A stretch of 64,000 nucleotides of DNA from an uncultured Lachnospiraceae bacterium. Lineage in GTDB: Bacteria; Bacillota; Clostridia; Lachnospirales; Lachnospiraceae. Each line of letters begins with the position of its first letter. The first letter of the stretch is position 1. The notes below the pieces were generated by a model. That model was not told the origin of the DNA. It ran no database searches and saw nothing but the letters and a program-made list of their open reading frames with translations. Below, piece by piece: positions 1 through 7,959 of the stretch. The stretch covers positions 38,387-102,386 of the forward strand of contig CAJTQO010000007.1 in assembly GCA_910578405.1 (NCBI GenBank), written 5' to 3'. The position numbers and the translations under genes are program-made.

Positions 1-1
1 A

Positions 2-679
2 CAAGCGAACGGAAGCCCTTATGCAGGGAATCTGAAAGTCAGCGTTACTTCAACGGTAGGGATGATTCCGGTTAGTGACGCTACAGTCAAAATTTCCTAT
101 AAGGGGATGCCGGATTCCATTATAGAAACTTTGGATACGGATATATCTGGACAAACTGAGGAAATCGGGCTTCCTGCCCCGCCGCCGGAACTGAGCCTGG
201 AACCGGGGAGTGAGCAACCCTATTCGGAATATAACATAGAAGTCAATGCTCCAGGGTATGAGCCGGTTACCGTATCAGGGACGGAAATCCTGGCAGATAC
301 GCTGGCCCTGCAGCCAATTGAAATGACGCCGGTGGAAACAGAGCGGCAGGAGGAAGAGACGATAGTCATACCGGACCATACATTGTATGGGGAATATCCG
401 CCTAAAATACCGGAAGATGAGATTAAGCCTATGGATGAAACAGGGGAGATCGTACTTAGCAGAGTGGTGATACCGGAATACGTAGTAGTTCATGACGGAA
501 CCCCGGATGACTATACAGCGCCTAATTATTATGTCAGATATAAAGACTATATTAAAAATGTAGCTTCATCCGAAATCTATGCCACCTGGCCGGAAAATGC
601 CATCTATGCCAATATACTGGCAATTATGTCCGTGACGCTAAACAGAGTGTATACGGAGTGGTACCGGAACCACCACTGA
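2..679 (+). pseudogene. 5' part of a split SpoIID-like / peptidoglycan-binding protein gene (left of inserted element)
   Basis: The frame is open from base 2, so the true start lies outside the window. It encodes a linker rich in Pro and Glu, then a conserved-looking region (YIKNVASSEIYATWP, LNRVYTEWYRN) that resembles the start of a SpoIID-like fold. Translation then runs two codons into foreign DNA (His-His) and stops. The missing remainder is at 40942-41524: removing everything between the two 13-bp repeats gives WYRNQGYNFTITSS in one frame. The intact protein would end in a peptidoglycan-binding domain. The interruption is read directly from the sequence; a cell-wall or spore role is inferred from the domains. 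Confidence 0.85.
660..672 (+). other. attL core of the integrative element
   Basis: The 13-mer ggtaccggaacca occurs here and again at 40941-40953. Left of this copy is chromosomal gene; right of it is element DNA. The sequences diverge immediately outside the 13 bp on both sides, as expected for the product of site-specific recombination between short identical sites. Confidence 0.85.
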
Positions 680-791
680 TTGAGGGTAGCAGGGAGATTT
701 TGCTGGACAGGCTGGTGGTGAGGATAGATAGGGAGGAAGAGGGAAAGTAACTTGTGACAGGCAGGGCTTTGGACTGCCGCTCTTTGACGGT

Positions 792-878
792 TAAACAGCA
801 AAACCGGAAGGGACTGTCAAGGTAATGTGAAGAAATCTTTATCGTGCCGTTGACAGTCCTGGTTGGTTTTGCTGTTTA
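792..878. repeat. Long inverted repeat just inside the left end of the element
   Basis: The left arm 792-820 pairs with 850-878. The outer 14 bp (taaacagcaaaacc) and inner 10 bp (ggactgtcaa) are perfect, separated by a 5-nt mismatch, with a 29-nt loop. There is no T-run, so this is not an ordinary intrinsic terminator. It could be a transcription barrier, a recombinase accessory site or a relic of a smaller element. Confidence 0.6.
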
Positions 879-879
879 G

Positions 880-1157
880 CGGTAATTTTTTGCCCGAAAT
901 TCAGAAATAATCACAGATGGATTCTGAGTTCAAAAATAGTGATATCCAATAAGATTGGCATAAACTGCTGAGTATTTTATCATGGATTTTAGGACGAAAG
1001 AGGGGGGATTAGGTGATAATATTTCTATGAATGCAGGAAGACATTATCCTGCATATGGTAAAGGATTAAACAGGGTAAGGCATACAGTCTTGTGTCGCTT
1101 ATCGGATTCATGTATAATAAATATAGAACAAATGGGAATATGCTGCGAGGAAGGCTT
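880..1157. other. Intergenic stretch at left end of the element, no gene seen
   Basis: This AT-rich DNA lies between the inverted repeat and the WYL regulator. I see no coding frame of note. The promoter of the downstream regulator probably lies here but no convincing -35/-10 pair was picked out. Confidence 0.4.
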
Positions 1158-2162
1158 ATGAAGAAAAAATATTCAAAAGTTATTAGGGGAATTGATATTT
1201 ATGTTCGATTATGTGAAGGAAAGGCAATAAATAAAACAGAAGAGGCGGAAAGGTTTGGCGTTGACGAACGTTCGATTCATAGGGATATTGACGATATTCG
1301 GGCATTTTTAGATGAACGGCAGGTAGAGCATTCAACGGATAGAAGGAGCATAGTGTATGACCGTAACCGAAAGGGATTTGTCTTGACTGGAGAGGAAGGC
1401 TCTATGATGTCAAATAGTGAAATACTTGCAGTGAGCAAGATCTTATTGGCAAGCCGGGCTTTCACAAAAAGGGAATTGGACAGTGTTCTCAGAAAGATGG
1501 TGGATGGCTGCGTTCCGTTGAAAAATATGGAATTGGTAAAAGACTTACTTAGAAATGAGCAGTCTCACTATGTAGAATTGTGCCATAAAACCAATGTCCA
1601 GGAACGGCTGTGGGACATTGGCATGTGTATAAAAGAGCAAAATTTAGTGGCAATCCAATACAATAAAAATAAGCAAATTGTTCGGTACATAGTAGAACCG
1701 GCAGCAGTTCTCTTTGCAGAGTATTATTTTTATCTAATTGCATTTATCGTTGAACTGAATACAGAGAAGCAATATGCACATAAATATGAGTGCCATGCAA
1801 CATTTCGCATTGACAGAATAATAGAATATAAAAGACTTGAGGAAAAATTCCAGGTAATTTATGCGGACAGGTTCCAGGAAGGTGAATTTAGGAAAAGAAT
1901 TCAGTTTATGTATGCAGGGCAACTTATGAGAATTCGGTTACGGTTTTATGGGGATAGTCCGGAACCAGTATTGGACAGGCTGCCTACTGCATGTGTGGTC
2001 GAACAAAAGGAGGATGAATATATTATTGATGCAGAAGTATATGGGAATGGGATAATTATGTGGCTGTTAAGCCAGGGAAAGAGGATAGAAGTTATCAGTC
2101 CTGAGACATTACGGTTGGAAATGAAAAGGGAAGTAGAAAAGATTTTGGAATTTTACCAATAA
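1158..2162 (+). CDS. WYL-domain transcriptional regulator (DeoR-type HTH)
   Basis: The protein has 334 aa. An N-terminal winged HTH (NKTEEAERFGVDERSIHRDI) is followed by a WYL domain in the middle (AIQYNKNKQ...VEPAAVLFAEYYFYLIAF) and a C-terminal extension. ATG 1158 was chosen because gaggaagg lies 4-11 bases upstream; an upstream GTG at 1092 has no good ribosome-binding site. WYL regulators commonly control defence islands and respond to nucleic-acid ligands. Its position as the first gene of the element, ahead of the unknown 511-aa protein and the ligase-like gene, suggests that it regulates them. That role is inferred. Confidence 0.88.
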   Translation: MKKKYSKVIRGIDIYVRLCEGKAINKTEEAERFGVDERSIHRDIDDIRAFLDERQVEHSTDRRSIVYDRNRKGFVLTGEEGSMMSNSEILAVSKILLASRAFTKRELDSVLRKMVDGCVPLKNMELVKDLLRNEQSHYVELCHKTNVQERLWDIGMCIKEQNLVAIQYNKNKQIVRYIVEPAAVLFAEYYFYLIAFIVELNTEKQYAHKYECHATFRIDRIIEYKRLEEKFQVIYADRFQEGEFRKRIQFMYAGQLMRIRLRFYGDSPEPVLDRLPTACVVEQKEDEYIIDAEVYGNGIIMWLLSQGKRIEVISPETLRLEMKREVEKILEFYQ

Positions 2163-2308
2163 AATTAACATGATCTTTCTTAAACTCATTCTGATAAAGA
2201 ACGCCAAGAATTTTTTTATAAAAAATATTTTTTTGCATTATGGCTCTAAGAGGGATTAGTCATAAATGAATAAAGCCATGTGTGATAAAAATTAGTAAGG
2301 AAAAAATA

Positions 2309-2440
2309 GATTGACATAAAGTGTCATATATGAAGTCTATAATAACTATGCTGAGAAAATAGATTTGTCCAGTAATGTTGGAGCCTTTTGTGAGAAAAGG
2401 ATAATTTTACACTTTTATGCAGAGTGGGAAAAAGATGCGT
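2309..2440 (+). repeat. Promoter-like repeat, copy A (upstream of the 511-aa gene)
   Basis: This block recurs imperfectly at 5351-5470. Shared features in order are a dyad tgacataaagtgtca (2312-2326), an aactatgctgagaaaa block and a ggataattttacacttttatg block. TTGACA at 2311-2316 and TATAAT at 2338-2343 are both present but 21 bp apart, too far for a plain sigma-A promoter. That suggests activator dependence or a differently placed -10. The dyad is a candidate operator for the WYL or Xre regulator nearby. Confidence 0.55.
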
Positions 2441-2473
2441 TGGAATAAAAATGAAGTGCATGGAGGGATAGAA

Positions 2474-4009
2474 ATGGCAAAGAAAATCAGGTTTCCATTA
2501 GTGATGAAGGACGGAGTTGAGGTAAGAGATATAGGGGAATTGAAAGAAAACTTTTCTTTAGAGCAGATATTAGTTTATTTAGAGGACGGGAAACTGGTAA
2601 AATGGCTGTGCGACCGTAGCGAGGAGGAGCTTGCGGAGAGGGTTCAGGCGTTAAACCAAGAGGATGCCGATTTCTATAAAAAAATCTGTGACATATTTGA
2701 AGCGGAATATACGGGAACGCAGGAAGACATGGAAAGGGCGATGGAACGGAAACGCAAGGAAACATTGTTAAAGGAGTTTACGGATGAGGGGAAATATTTA
2801 GAGGTTGTGGAACAGATAGCGTTTAGCCAGGATGATTTGTATGACCTGCTCCACGAAGGCATAACGGAGATTTATTTGTGCGGGGAGAGGTTCTCTATCC
2901 CGCTTGGGAAAAGTGGAGTGCAATATATTGGGATAAACTCTCCGGTAGCGGTTATTTCATCAAAACATAAGATAGATTTTGAGGAAAAGCAAATTTCATT
3001 TCAGGGGGTGAAATTTGATGAAAAATATAAGGAAATACTAAAAGCAAATTTGGTTACTGGATCCGGTAGTGGTGCGGAGGAAGAGGAGGAGCAGAACGAA
3101 GCGCCAGCAAGAAGACCTTTTGGCAGAGTGAATTTTCTAACCAAAGATTTGGAAAATGCGCAGGACTGGATTGCCACCATTGCCATCCATGGGGAAACGG
3201 AAGACATTTTAAAAGATCGTTACCAGGATATGGCCAAATGTTCGGCAAAAATCAGAAAAACAATTTCCGAAGACTCTTACTTAAAAAAGAGATTCCAGAC
3301 GTTGGCTTCTGTATTCGGAGATTGGCTGGCGGAACAGTTGTACGGAGGTCATCCAGAAATCATGGCGTTGGTAGACAAGCACAACGAAGACGAAGTGATG
3401 CTGGAAAAGGTATTTTTCCTGTACGCCAAACGTATCGGTGGATCGGGAGATATAGACCTAATGTGCGAAATGAACAAAGTGTGGTATAGGGACGAAGAAG
3501 CCGACTCGAAAAAGACGGAGGCTGAGTTACGCAAAACACAGGCGGAACTGATCGTGGAAGAGAGCGATTTTGTTCGTGGGAAACGTCCTATAAAAACTGC
3601 TGTCACGAAAAAGCCAGCAGCAACAAAGACAAAGAAACCAAAAACAAAATCTCCAAAAGAAGAGGACGACGATGATATTCCCATTGAAGAGATGGGATTG
3701 ACGAAGGAGCAAGAACAAGAACTCCGAGATGTGTTAGCTGCGCTTGCTGCAGAGCCTAGCATGGAAGAAATAATGGATAGAAGCATAAAGAACGCTCTTG
3801 CGGCAACTGGTTTGCACGATACCGAAGAAGAACAGCCAGACAAAGAGGAACAGGAATTAAGTGAAGATTTCCAAAAGTGGATACGTGACCATGCCGGCGA
3901 ATTCGCCAGTAAATGGTGGGACGAACATTTAAAGAAAGCTCACGAACGGGGAGAAATGTCAACGGCAGACTTACAAAAGCAAGATAAGATTGCAAAGGAA
4001 TCAAAATAA
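2474..4009 (+). CDS. Unrecognised 511-aa multi-module protein (candidate adaptor of the ligase-like/AAA locus)
   Basis: I do not recognise a characterised family. ATG 2474 has tggaggga just upstream; an earlier ATG at 2417 is possible. Visible parts are: residues 1-75, a module rich in charged residues with DGKLVKWLCDRSEEELAERV; about 130-200, a beta-rich segment (ERFSIPLGKSGVQYIGINSP, then KIDFEEKQISFQGVKFDEKY); about 200-370, a helical region; about 370-415, a Lys/Ala/Pro/Thr linker followed by EEDDDD; and a C-terminal helix ending WWDEHLKKAHERGE. No signal peptide or membrane segment is seen. Parts of a second copy lie directly before the AAA ATPase at 6435, so this protein type heads two adjacent units and may act as a shared adaptor or sensor. 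Confidence 0.8.
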   Translation: MAKKIRFPLVMKDGVEVRDIGELKENFSLEQILVYLEDGKLVKWLCDRSEEELAERVQALNQEDADFYKKICDIFEAEYTGTQEDMERAMERKRKETLLKEFTDEGKYLEVVEQIAFSQDDLYDLLHEGITEIYLCGERFSIPLGKSGVQYIGINSPVAVISSKHKIDFEEKQISFQGVKFDEKYKEILKANLVTGSGSGAEEEEEQNEAPARRPFGRVNFLTKDLENAQDWIATIAIHGETEDILKDRYQDMAKCSAKIRKTISEDSYLKKRFQTLASVFGDWLAEQLYGGHPEIMALVDKHNEDEVMLEKVFFLYAKRIGGSGDIDLMCEMNKVWYRDEEADSKKTEAELRKTQAELIVEESDFVRGKRPIKTAVTKKPAATKTKKPKTKSPKEEDDDDIPIEEMGLTKEQEQELRDVLAALAAEPSMEEIMDRSIKNALAATGLHDTEEEQPDKEEQELSEDFQKWIRDHAGEFASKWWDEHLKKAHERGEMSTADLQKQDKIAKESK

Positions 4010-4035
4010 CAGCGGGTGAAACATACCGCTGGGAA

Positions 4036-4061
4036 AGGAGGGAACACCCCTCCTTTTTTTT
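4036..4061 (+). terminator. Rho-independent terminator after the 511-aa gene
   Basis: AGGAGGG pairs with CCCTCCT across a 5-nt loop, followed by an unbroken run of T. The ligase-like gene downstream therefore probably needs read-through or its own promoter. Confidence 0.75.
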
Positions 4062-4133
4062 ATATTTGTTTATAACTATATATGATTGCCATGACATAGT
4101 AATAAACCAACGCAAAGAAGAAAGGAGTTTTTT

Positions 4134-5150
4134 ATGAAAGAAAGTTTGTTTCAATTCGAATCGGTTGCCCCTTTTCTATGCCATGTGGCAACCTCGTTCT
4201 GGATTCGTTGCAACGATCCAGACAACGAAGATGGCATCCGGGAATTGTTAGAAACCATTGACCTGGAAAGCGTTTTGGAAGATGCGTATTCTTTTTGCTT
4301 AACGGAAGAAGGTGCGCAGCGCAAGGATGTGATGGAAGCGTTGCGCGAATGCCTTTGGTGTTTGAACCATCTGGAAAGCGAGACAACCATCCAAACACCC
4401 ATCCCGGATGAGCTTTACGACAAGATATTGGAGCTTGTGGCCGACTATAGCGGAGAACAAATTATTGGAAATGTGCATACTGGCACAGGGATTCCTACAA
4501 AGACACACCAATACCCGGAACTGCGGGGGAGCCTTAAAAAAGTGCATTTTGCCACGCGAGGCGACGTGCCAAAGAACGACACCAGAAAAAGTTTGGAGGA
4601 ATACTTTGCGCAAACCATCCCAAACATTCTTACCGCGGATGGCCCTGTCATCTTCCAGGCAAACTTCAAATACGATGGAAACTCTGCGGTGTTCGAATGC
4701 CATGGGAACACCATCGTAAACGTTCTCACCAGATATGACACCAAACAAAATTTGGGGAAGGACATCACTCACATATTCAAAGGCCATACTGTGGAAGACA
4801 TCTTTGGAGACAACATTCCAAAACGCTGTCGGTTGGGGGACTTTTCCTACGGTATCCAAGTGGAGCTTGTGGTATTGGAAGACCAGTTCTATGCATACCA
4901 AGAGTATACCAACGACAAAAAGTGCAACCATAGAAGCGCCGTATCCAGCATTGCCAATCAAACGAAAGACAAGTTCGATCCAGAATTGCAAACGTTTTTA
5001 ACCGCGATACCGCTACAAATTGCAAGCGAGGAGCCTGTGGCAGTGCAAGAGGACGAATTGACGTTACTGCCATGGTTCACGTTCAAATCCTATGAGGACA
5101 CGAAAAAGGAAAAACAGGTGGTAATGTGGAATGGCATCTTTTTGGAATAG
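4134..5150 (+). CDS. Stand-alone NAD+-dependent DNA ligase-like nucleotidyltransferase (lacks OB, zinc, HhH and BRCT domains)
   Basis: This 338-aa protein carries, in order, the signatures of the N-terminal half of LigA. They are a domain Ia-like stretch PIPDELYDKILEL (D92, Y95, D96, matching the DxxYD that contacts NMN in E. coli LigA); a linker with YPELRGSLKKVHF; motif I K179-Y-D-G; LTRYDTKQNLGKDITH, parallel to LigA ATRGDGTTGEDIT; DNIPKR then VELVVLEDQF, parallel to ENIPARLEVRGEVF; and CNHRSAVSSIANQ, parallel to ANPRNAAAGSLRQ. LigA is about 670 aa, and everything after the nucleotidyltransferase domain is absent. K179 is the predicted adenylation site. The conserved RGE/RNAAAGS residues are altered, so ligation, RNA or protein AMPylation, or NAD+ sensing or consumption are all possible. 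Start ATG 4134 follows aaaggag. Confidence 0.75.
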   Translation: MKESLFQFESVAPFLCHVATSFWIRCNDPDNEDGIRELLETIDLESVLEDAYSFCLTEEGAQRKDVMEALRECLWCLNHLESETTIQTPIPDELYDKILELVADYSGEQIIGNVHTGTGIPTKTHQYPELRGSLKKVHFATRGDVPKNDTRKSLEEYFAQTIPNILTADGPVIFQANFKYDGNSAVFECHGNTIVNVLTRYDTKQNLGKDITHIFKGHTVEDIFGDNIPKRCRLGDFSYGIQVELVVLEDQFYAYQEYTNDKKCNHRSAVSSIANQTKDKFDPELQTFLTAIPLQIASEEPVAVQEDELTLLPWFTFKSYEDTKKEKQVVMWNGIFLE

Positions 5151-5173
5151 CAAATTTCAGACAAGCTCTGTTG

Positions 5174-5322
5174 TTTCATCCAGGCAAAAATTGGAGTTTC
5201 CCTATACATGATCTGTGTCAGTTTTAGGCATAATTTCGATGATGATGGTACATCAGCTAGAAATTTAAGTGATACTATGTGTAGGGCCGCAAAGGGAAAC
5301 TCCAATTTTTGCCTGGATGAAA
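5174..5322. repeat. 149-bp element with perfect 30-bp terminal inverted repeats (MITE-like or structured RNA)
   Basis: Bases 5174-5203 are the exact reverse complement of 5293-5322. The loop of 89 nt has no open frame. TTG flanks it on both sides (5171-5173 and 5323-5325), a possible 3-bp target duplication. It starts 23 bp after the stop of the ligase-like gene, so it would be transcribed as a very stable hairpin in the 3' UTR. Confidence 0.75.
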
Positions 5323-5350
5323 TTGCATATAAAAATTTCAAAAAAATTTG

Positions 5351-5470
5351 GATTGACATAAAGTGTCATACATAAAGTTTAAACTAGTTATGTTGAGAAA
5401 AACTGTTTTATATGGCTATGTAGATTTTCTCTGAAATAAGGATATTTTTACACTCTTATGCAGTCCAGGG
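5351..5470 (+). repeat. Promoter-like repeat, copy B
   Basis: This is an imperfect copy of 2309-2440. It has the dyad tgacataaagtgtca at 5354-5368, atgttgagaaaa, and aaggatatttttacactctt followed by atgcag. Copy A precedes the intact 511-aa gene. Copy B precedes the broken paralogue at 6053, with the Xre gene lying between them, which fits a duplicated and then rearranged unit. From 5471 to 5622 no supported gene is seen. Confidence 0.55.
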
Positions 5471-5622
5471 AATGGATGCATCAGAGTGTATATGAAATTG
5501 CTTTTTGTGAGATATTGTTTCACTTCAATATCCTAATGCACGTATCCGCTGAGGACAGAAAGTAGATAATATGGATCGTGGTGAGAATAAGATTGCGGAG
5601 GCGGTTTTGGCATATGTAAGCG

Positions 5623-5940
5623 TTATTTGGCTTTGTGTTGCAACCCTTTTACAACTGCCATGACAATATCTAATTGGCTACTGTCCAGATTTTTAAGCCC
5701 TGCTAAGATTTGGTCTATTTTTATTGGAGCAGGGTTGTCCTCATCAAAAAATTGCTGTGGCGAAATCTGGAAATACTCACAAATGTAAAAAAAAGCCTGC
5801 ATGGAGGGGAGGGCCAGCTTATTTTCAATACGATTAATATAGCTTCCATTTTGGCCTAATGCAAGGCTCATTTCCCTGGCGGATACATTCTTTTGGTTTC
5901 TTAGGGAAGTGATTCTTTCAGCAAAAAAATCTTCATACAT
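5623..5940 (-). CDS. Xre-family HTH regulator, 105 aa
   Basis: A Cro/C1-type HTH occupies residues 7-65 (ITSLRNQKNVSAREMSLALG...YINRIENKLALPSMQAFFYI), followed by a short helical tail. The start at 5940 is supported by aggagggc upstream on the minus strand; a longer frame to 6021 has no ribosome-binding site. It lies opposite to and inside the locus of the ligase-like and AAA genes, between the repeat B promoter and the broken adaptor copy, so it is a candidate repressor of that locus. The ligand is unknown. Confidence 0.85.
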   Translation of the reverse strand: MYEDFFAERITSLRNQKNVSAREMSLALGQNGSYINRIENKLALPSMQAFFYICEYFQISPQQFFDEDNPAPIKIDQILAGLKNLDSSQLDIVMAVVKGLQHKAK

Positions 5941-6052
5941 GGTCTTGCCCTCCTTTTGGTAAAAGTATATAGTATGATGGATACAAAGATTAGATTTTAA
6001 ATATCCTAATAATATTGACATAAGATATTAAATAACTTAAAATGAATCGTGT

Positions 6053-6453
6053 ATTATTTCATCAAAACATAAGATAGATTTTGAGGAAAAGCAAATTTCA
6101 TTTCAGGGGGTGAAATTTGATGAAAAATATGCAGAAATTTTGTCAATAGAGGTTTCTTCATTGCCTGTCGTGCAGGAAAAACAATTTTCAGTGACGGTGT
6201 CAAGATCAGATTATGCTTCCAATGCTTTGAATCAGAAAGAGTTAAAAAAATGATTAAAGCAAGCTTATGAAGAAGAAAAAAACGATTAAAGAAGGCTGAT
6301 GAACGTATTGCTTATGTGACAGCATGGTGGGATAAACACTTGGAAAACGCCCATAAGGCAGAAAAAATGGAAATGGAAGAACGTAGAATAGTGGCAGGAA
6401 AAAGAGCGCAAAGATCAGGAAGCGAGGGAAGTAGGTGGAGAATAAAACATTAA
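6053..6453 (+). pseudogene. Broken paralogue of the 511-aa protein
   Basis: Bases 6056-6130 are almost identical to 2954-3028 (ISSKHKIDFEEKQISFQGVK, then FDEKY). The frame stops at 6253. A second fragment in another frame (WWDKHLENAHKAEKME, about 6325-6375) matches the C-terminus of the 511-aa protein (WWDEHLKKAHERGEM) and ends at 6453, overlapping the start of the AAA ATPase. The N-terminal module and the linker are missing. The near-identity of the first block points to recent duplication or gene conversion. Confidence 0.8.
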
Positions 6454-7934
6454 GGAATAAATTGGCCAGATATATTGATGCGGGATTTCCTATTTTATAC
6501 ATAAATACTTTTGAAGAAGGAAAAGTGGATGAAATCATAGCATCTATCAGTTATAGGAAAGAGGTCTGTGAGTGGAACGGCACGAATGGATTTGTTGATT
6601 TTGATACAAAAGCCCCATTATGGATGGAAGGCTATACATTGGAAATGACGCTTGACGAATTTAAAACAAAAGAAAATCTTGATAAGAAAATTATACTTTT
6701 AAAAGACATTGCACCGTATTTAGAAGATAACCGTATTGTATCGAAAATAAAAGGGCTGGCAGAAATGATCCATCATGGAGTAGAGGCAACGGTTATTATA
6801 ATTTCAAACATTGTTGTCATTCCAAGGGCATTAGAAAAGTTTATTACTATACTGGAAATGGATTATTTGAATAGCGCTGAAATTGAGCAGGTTATTCTCA
6901 AGTTTATAGATGAAAATGGGATGGAGGCTGTGGGGGGAAGTCTGTTAAAAGAAATGTCAGTAGCATTTAAGGGGTTGACAGAGTTTGAAATTGGGAATAT
7001 TTTAGCATTGGCTTATGCAGATAATGGAAAACTTACAAAAAAAGATCTGCAATTGGTTTTTGACCAGAAACAGCAGATGATTAAAAAAGCTGGAATATTG
7101 GAAATGATACCTTTGAAAGAGACAATAGAGGATATAGGAGGGCTGGAAAATTTAAAGAAATGGTTTAAACGTAAGGCAAAAGTCTATAAGAATATGGAGC
7201 AAGCAGAAAAATATGGCGTGGACATGCCGAAAGGAGTGTTGATTGCTGGATTGCCCGGATGTGGAAAATCCCTAAATGCAAAAGCGGCAGCAAACCTTTT
7301 TGGGGTTCCTCTGCTCCGGTTAGACATGGGACGGCTTATGGGGAAATACGTAGGGGAGTCAGAAGGCAATCTAAGAAGTGCGATTGCCTTGGCAGAGGCA
7401 ATTGCCCCTTGTGTATTATGGATTGATGAATTGGAAAAAGCGTTTGCCGGGATAGGAGGGACTGGGGGCGGCGCAGAAGTGACTACACGTCTTTTCGGAA
7501 ATTTTTTAACATGGATGCAGGAGAAGAACAGCCCGGCATATGTAGTTGCTACGGCCAATGATATAACGAAACTTCCTCCAGAACTGCTCCGCAAAGGAAG
7601 GTTCGATGAAATATTTTATGTAGGACTGCCAGATAAGAAGGAACGAGAAACCATTTTCCGGATACATATGGATAAACGCAGGGCAAAGGATTCTAAAAAT
7701 GTAAAATATGCAGAACTAGTAAAAAAGACGGAAGGATTCAGCGGGGCGGATATTGAGGGTGTGGTAAAGGATGCAATAGAAACGGCATTTGCAGACGGAA
7801 AAGACAGCGTACGGACAGAAGATATCTTTAATGCCATAGAGAATACCCATTCCCTTAAGGAAATTATGAAGGATGCCATTGAGAAAATGGAAGAAATATA
7901 CAGGGAAAGAAAATTTAAAAATGCATCCAGATAA
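6435..7934 (+). CDS. Ycf46-like AAA+ ATPase, 499 aa
   Basis: The N-terminal 230 residues form a degenerate first domain (NKLARYIDAGFPILYINTFE) of the type seen in Ycf46-like ATPases. The second half is a full AAA+ domain with Walker A GLPGCGKS (about 270), pore-loop-like MGKYVGESEGNLR, Walker B CVLWIDELEKAF (about 328), a glycine-rich GIGGTGGGAEVTTR segment, sensor ATAND, arginine-finger region RKGRFDE and a GFSGADIEGVV lid. The start is GTG 6435 with gaggga upstream. No protease or zinc motif follows, so it is probably a remodelling ATPase rather than FtsH. It lies 25 bp before the next gene, consistent with co-transcription. It may activate or thread the effector-like protein. Confidence 0.85.
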   Translation: MENKTLRNKLARYIDAGFPILYINTFEEGKVDEIIASISYRKEVCEWNGTNGFVDFDTKAPLWMEGYTLEMTLDEFKTKENLDKKIILLKDIAPYLEDNRIVSKIKGLAEMIHHGVEATVIIISNIVVIPRALEKFITILEMDYLNSAEIEQVILKFIDENGMEAVGGSLLKEMSVAFKGLTEFEIGNILALAYADNGKLTKKDLQLVFDQKQQMIKKAGILEMIPLKETIEDIGGLENLKKWFKRKAKVYKNMEQAEKYGVDMPKGVLIAGLPGCGKSLNAKAAANLFGVPLLRLDMGRLMGKYVGESEGNLRSAIALAEAIAPCVLWIDELEKAFAGIGGTGGGAEVTTRLFGNFLTWMQEKNSPAYVVATANDITKLPPELLRKGRFDEIFYVGLPDKKERETIFRIHMDKRRAKDSKNVKYAELVKKTEGFSGADIEGVVKDAIETAFADGKDSVRTEDIFNAIENTHSLKEIMKDAIEKMEEIYRERKFKNASR

Positions 7935-7959
7935 TATAGTGGAAATGGAGGAAGGACAA

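Noticed and set aside
2311..2343. Ordinary sigma-A promoter TTGACA/TATAAT
   Set aside because: The spacing of 21 bp is too long for an unaided promoter, so it was listed only as a promoter-like repeat.
3349..3843. 164-codon minus-strand frame
   Set aside because: It is antisense to the 511-aa gene and its Ser/Phe-rich sequence mirrors that gene's Glu/Lys-rich codons.
4299..4991. 230-codon minus-strand frame opposite the ligase-like gene
   Set aside because: No ribosome-binding site or motif was seen, while the plus strand carries ordered ligase motifs; it is an antisense shadow.
5571..5663. Short plus-strand frame MDRGENKIAEAVLAYVSVIW... before the Xre gene
   Set aside because: Thirty codons, weak ribosome-binding site, and it runs antisense into the 3' end of the Xre gene; more likely chance or a relic.
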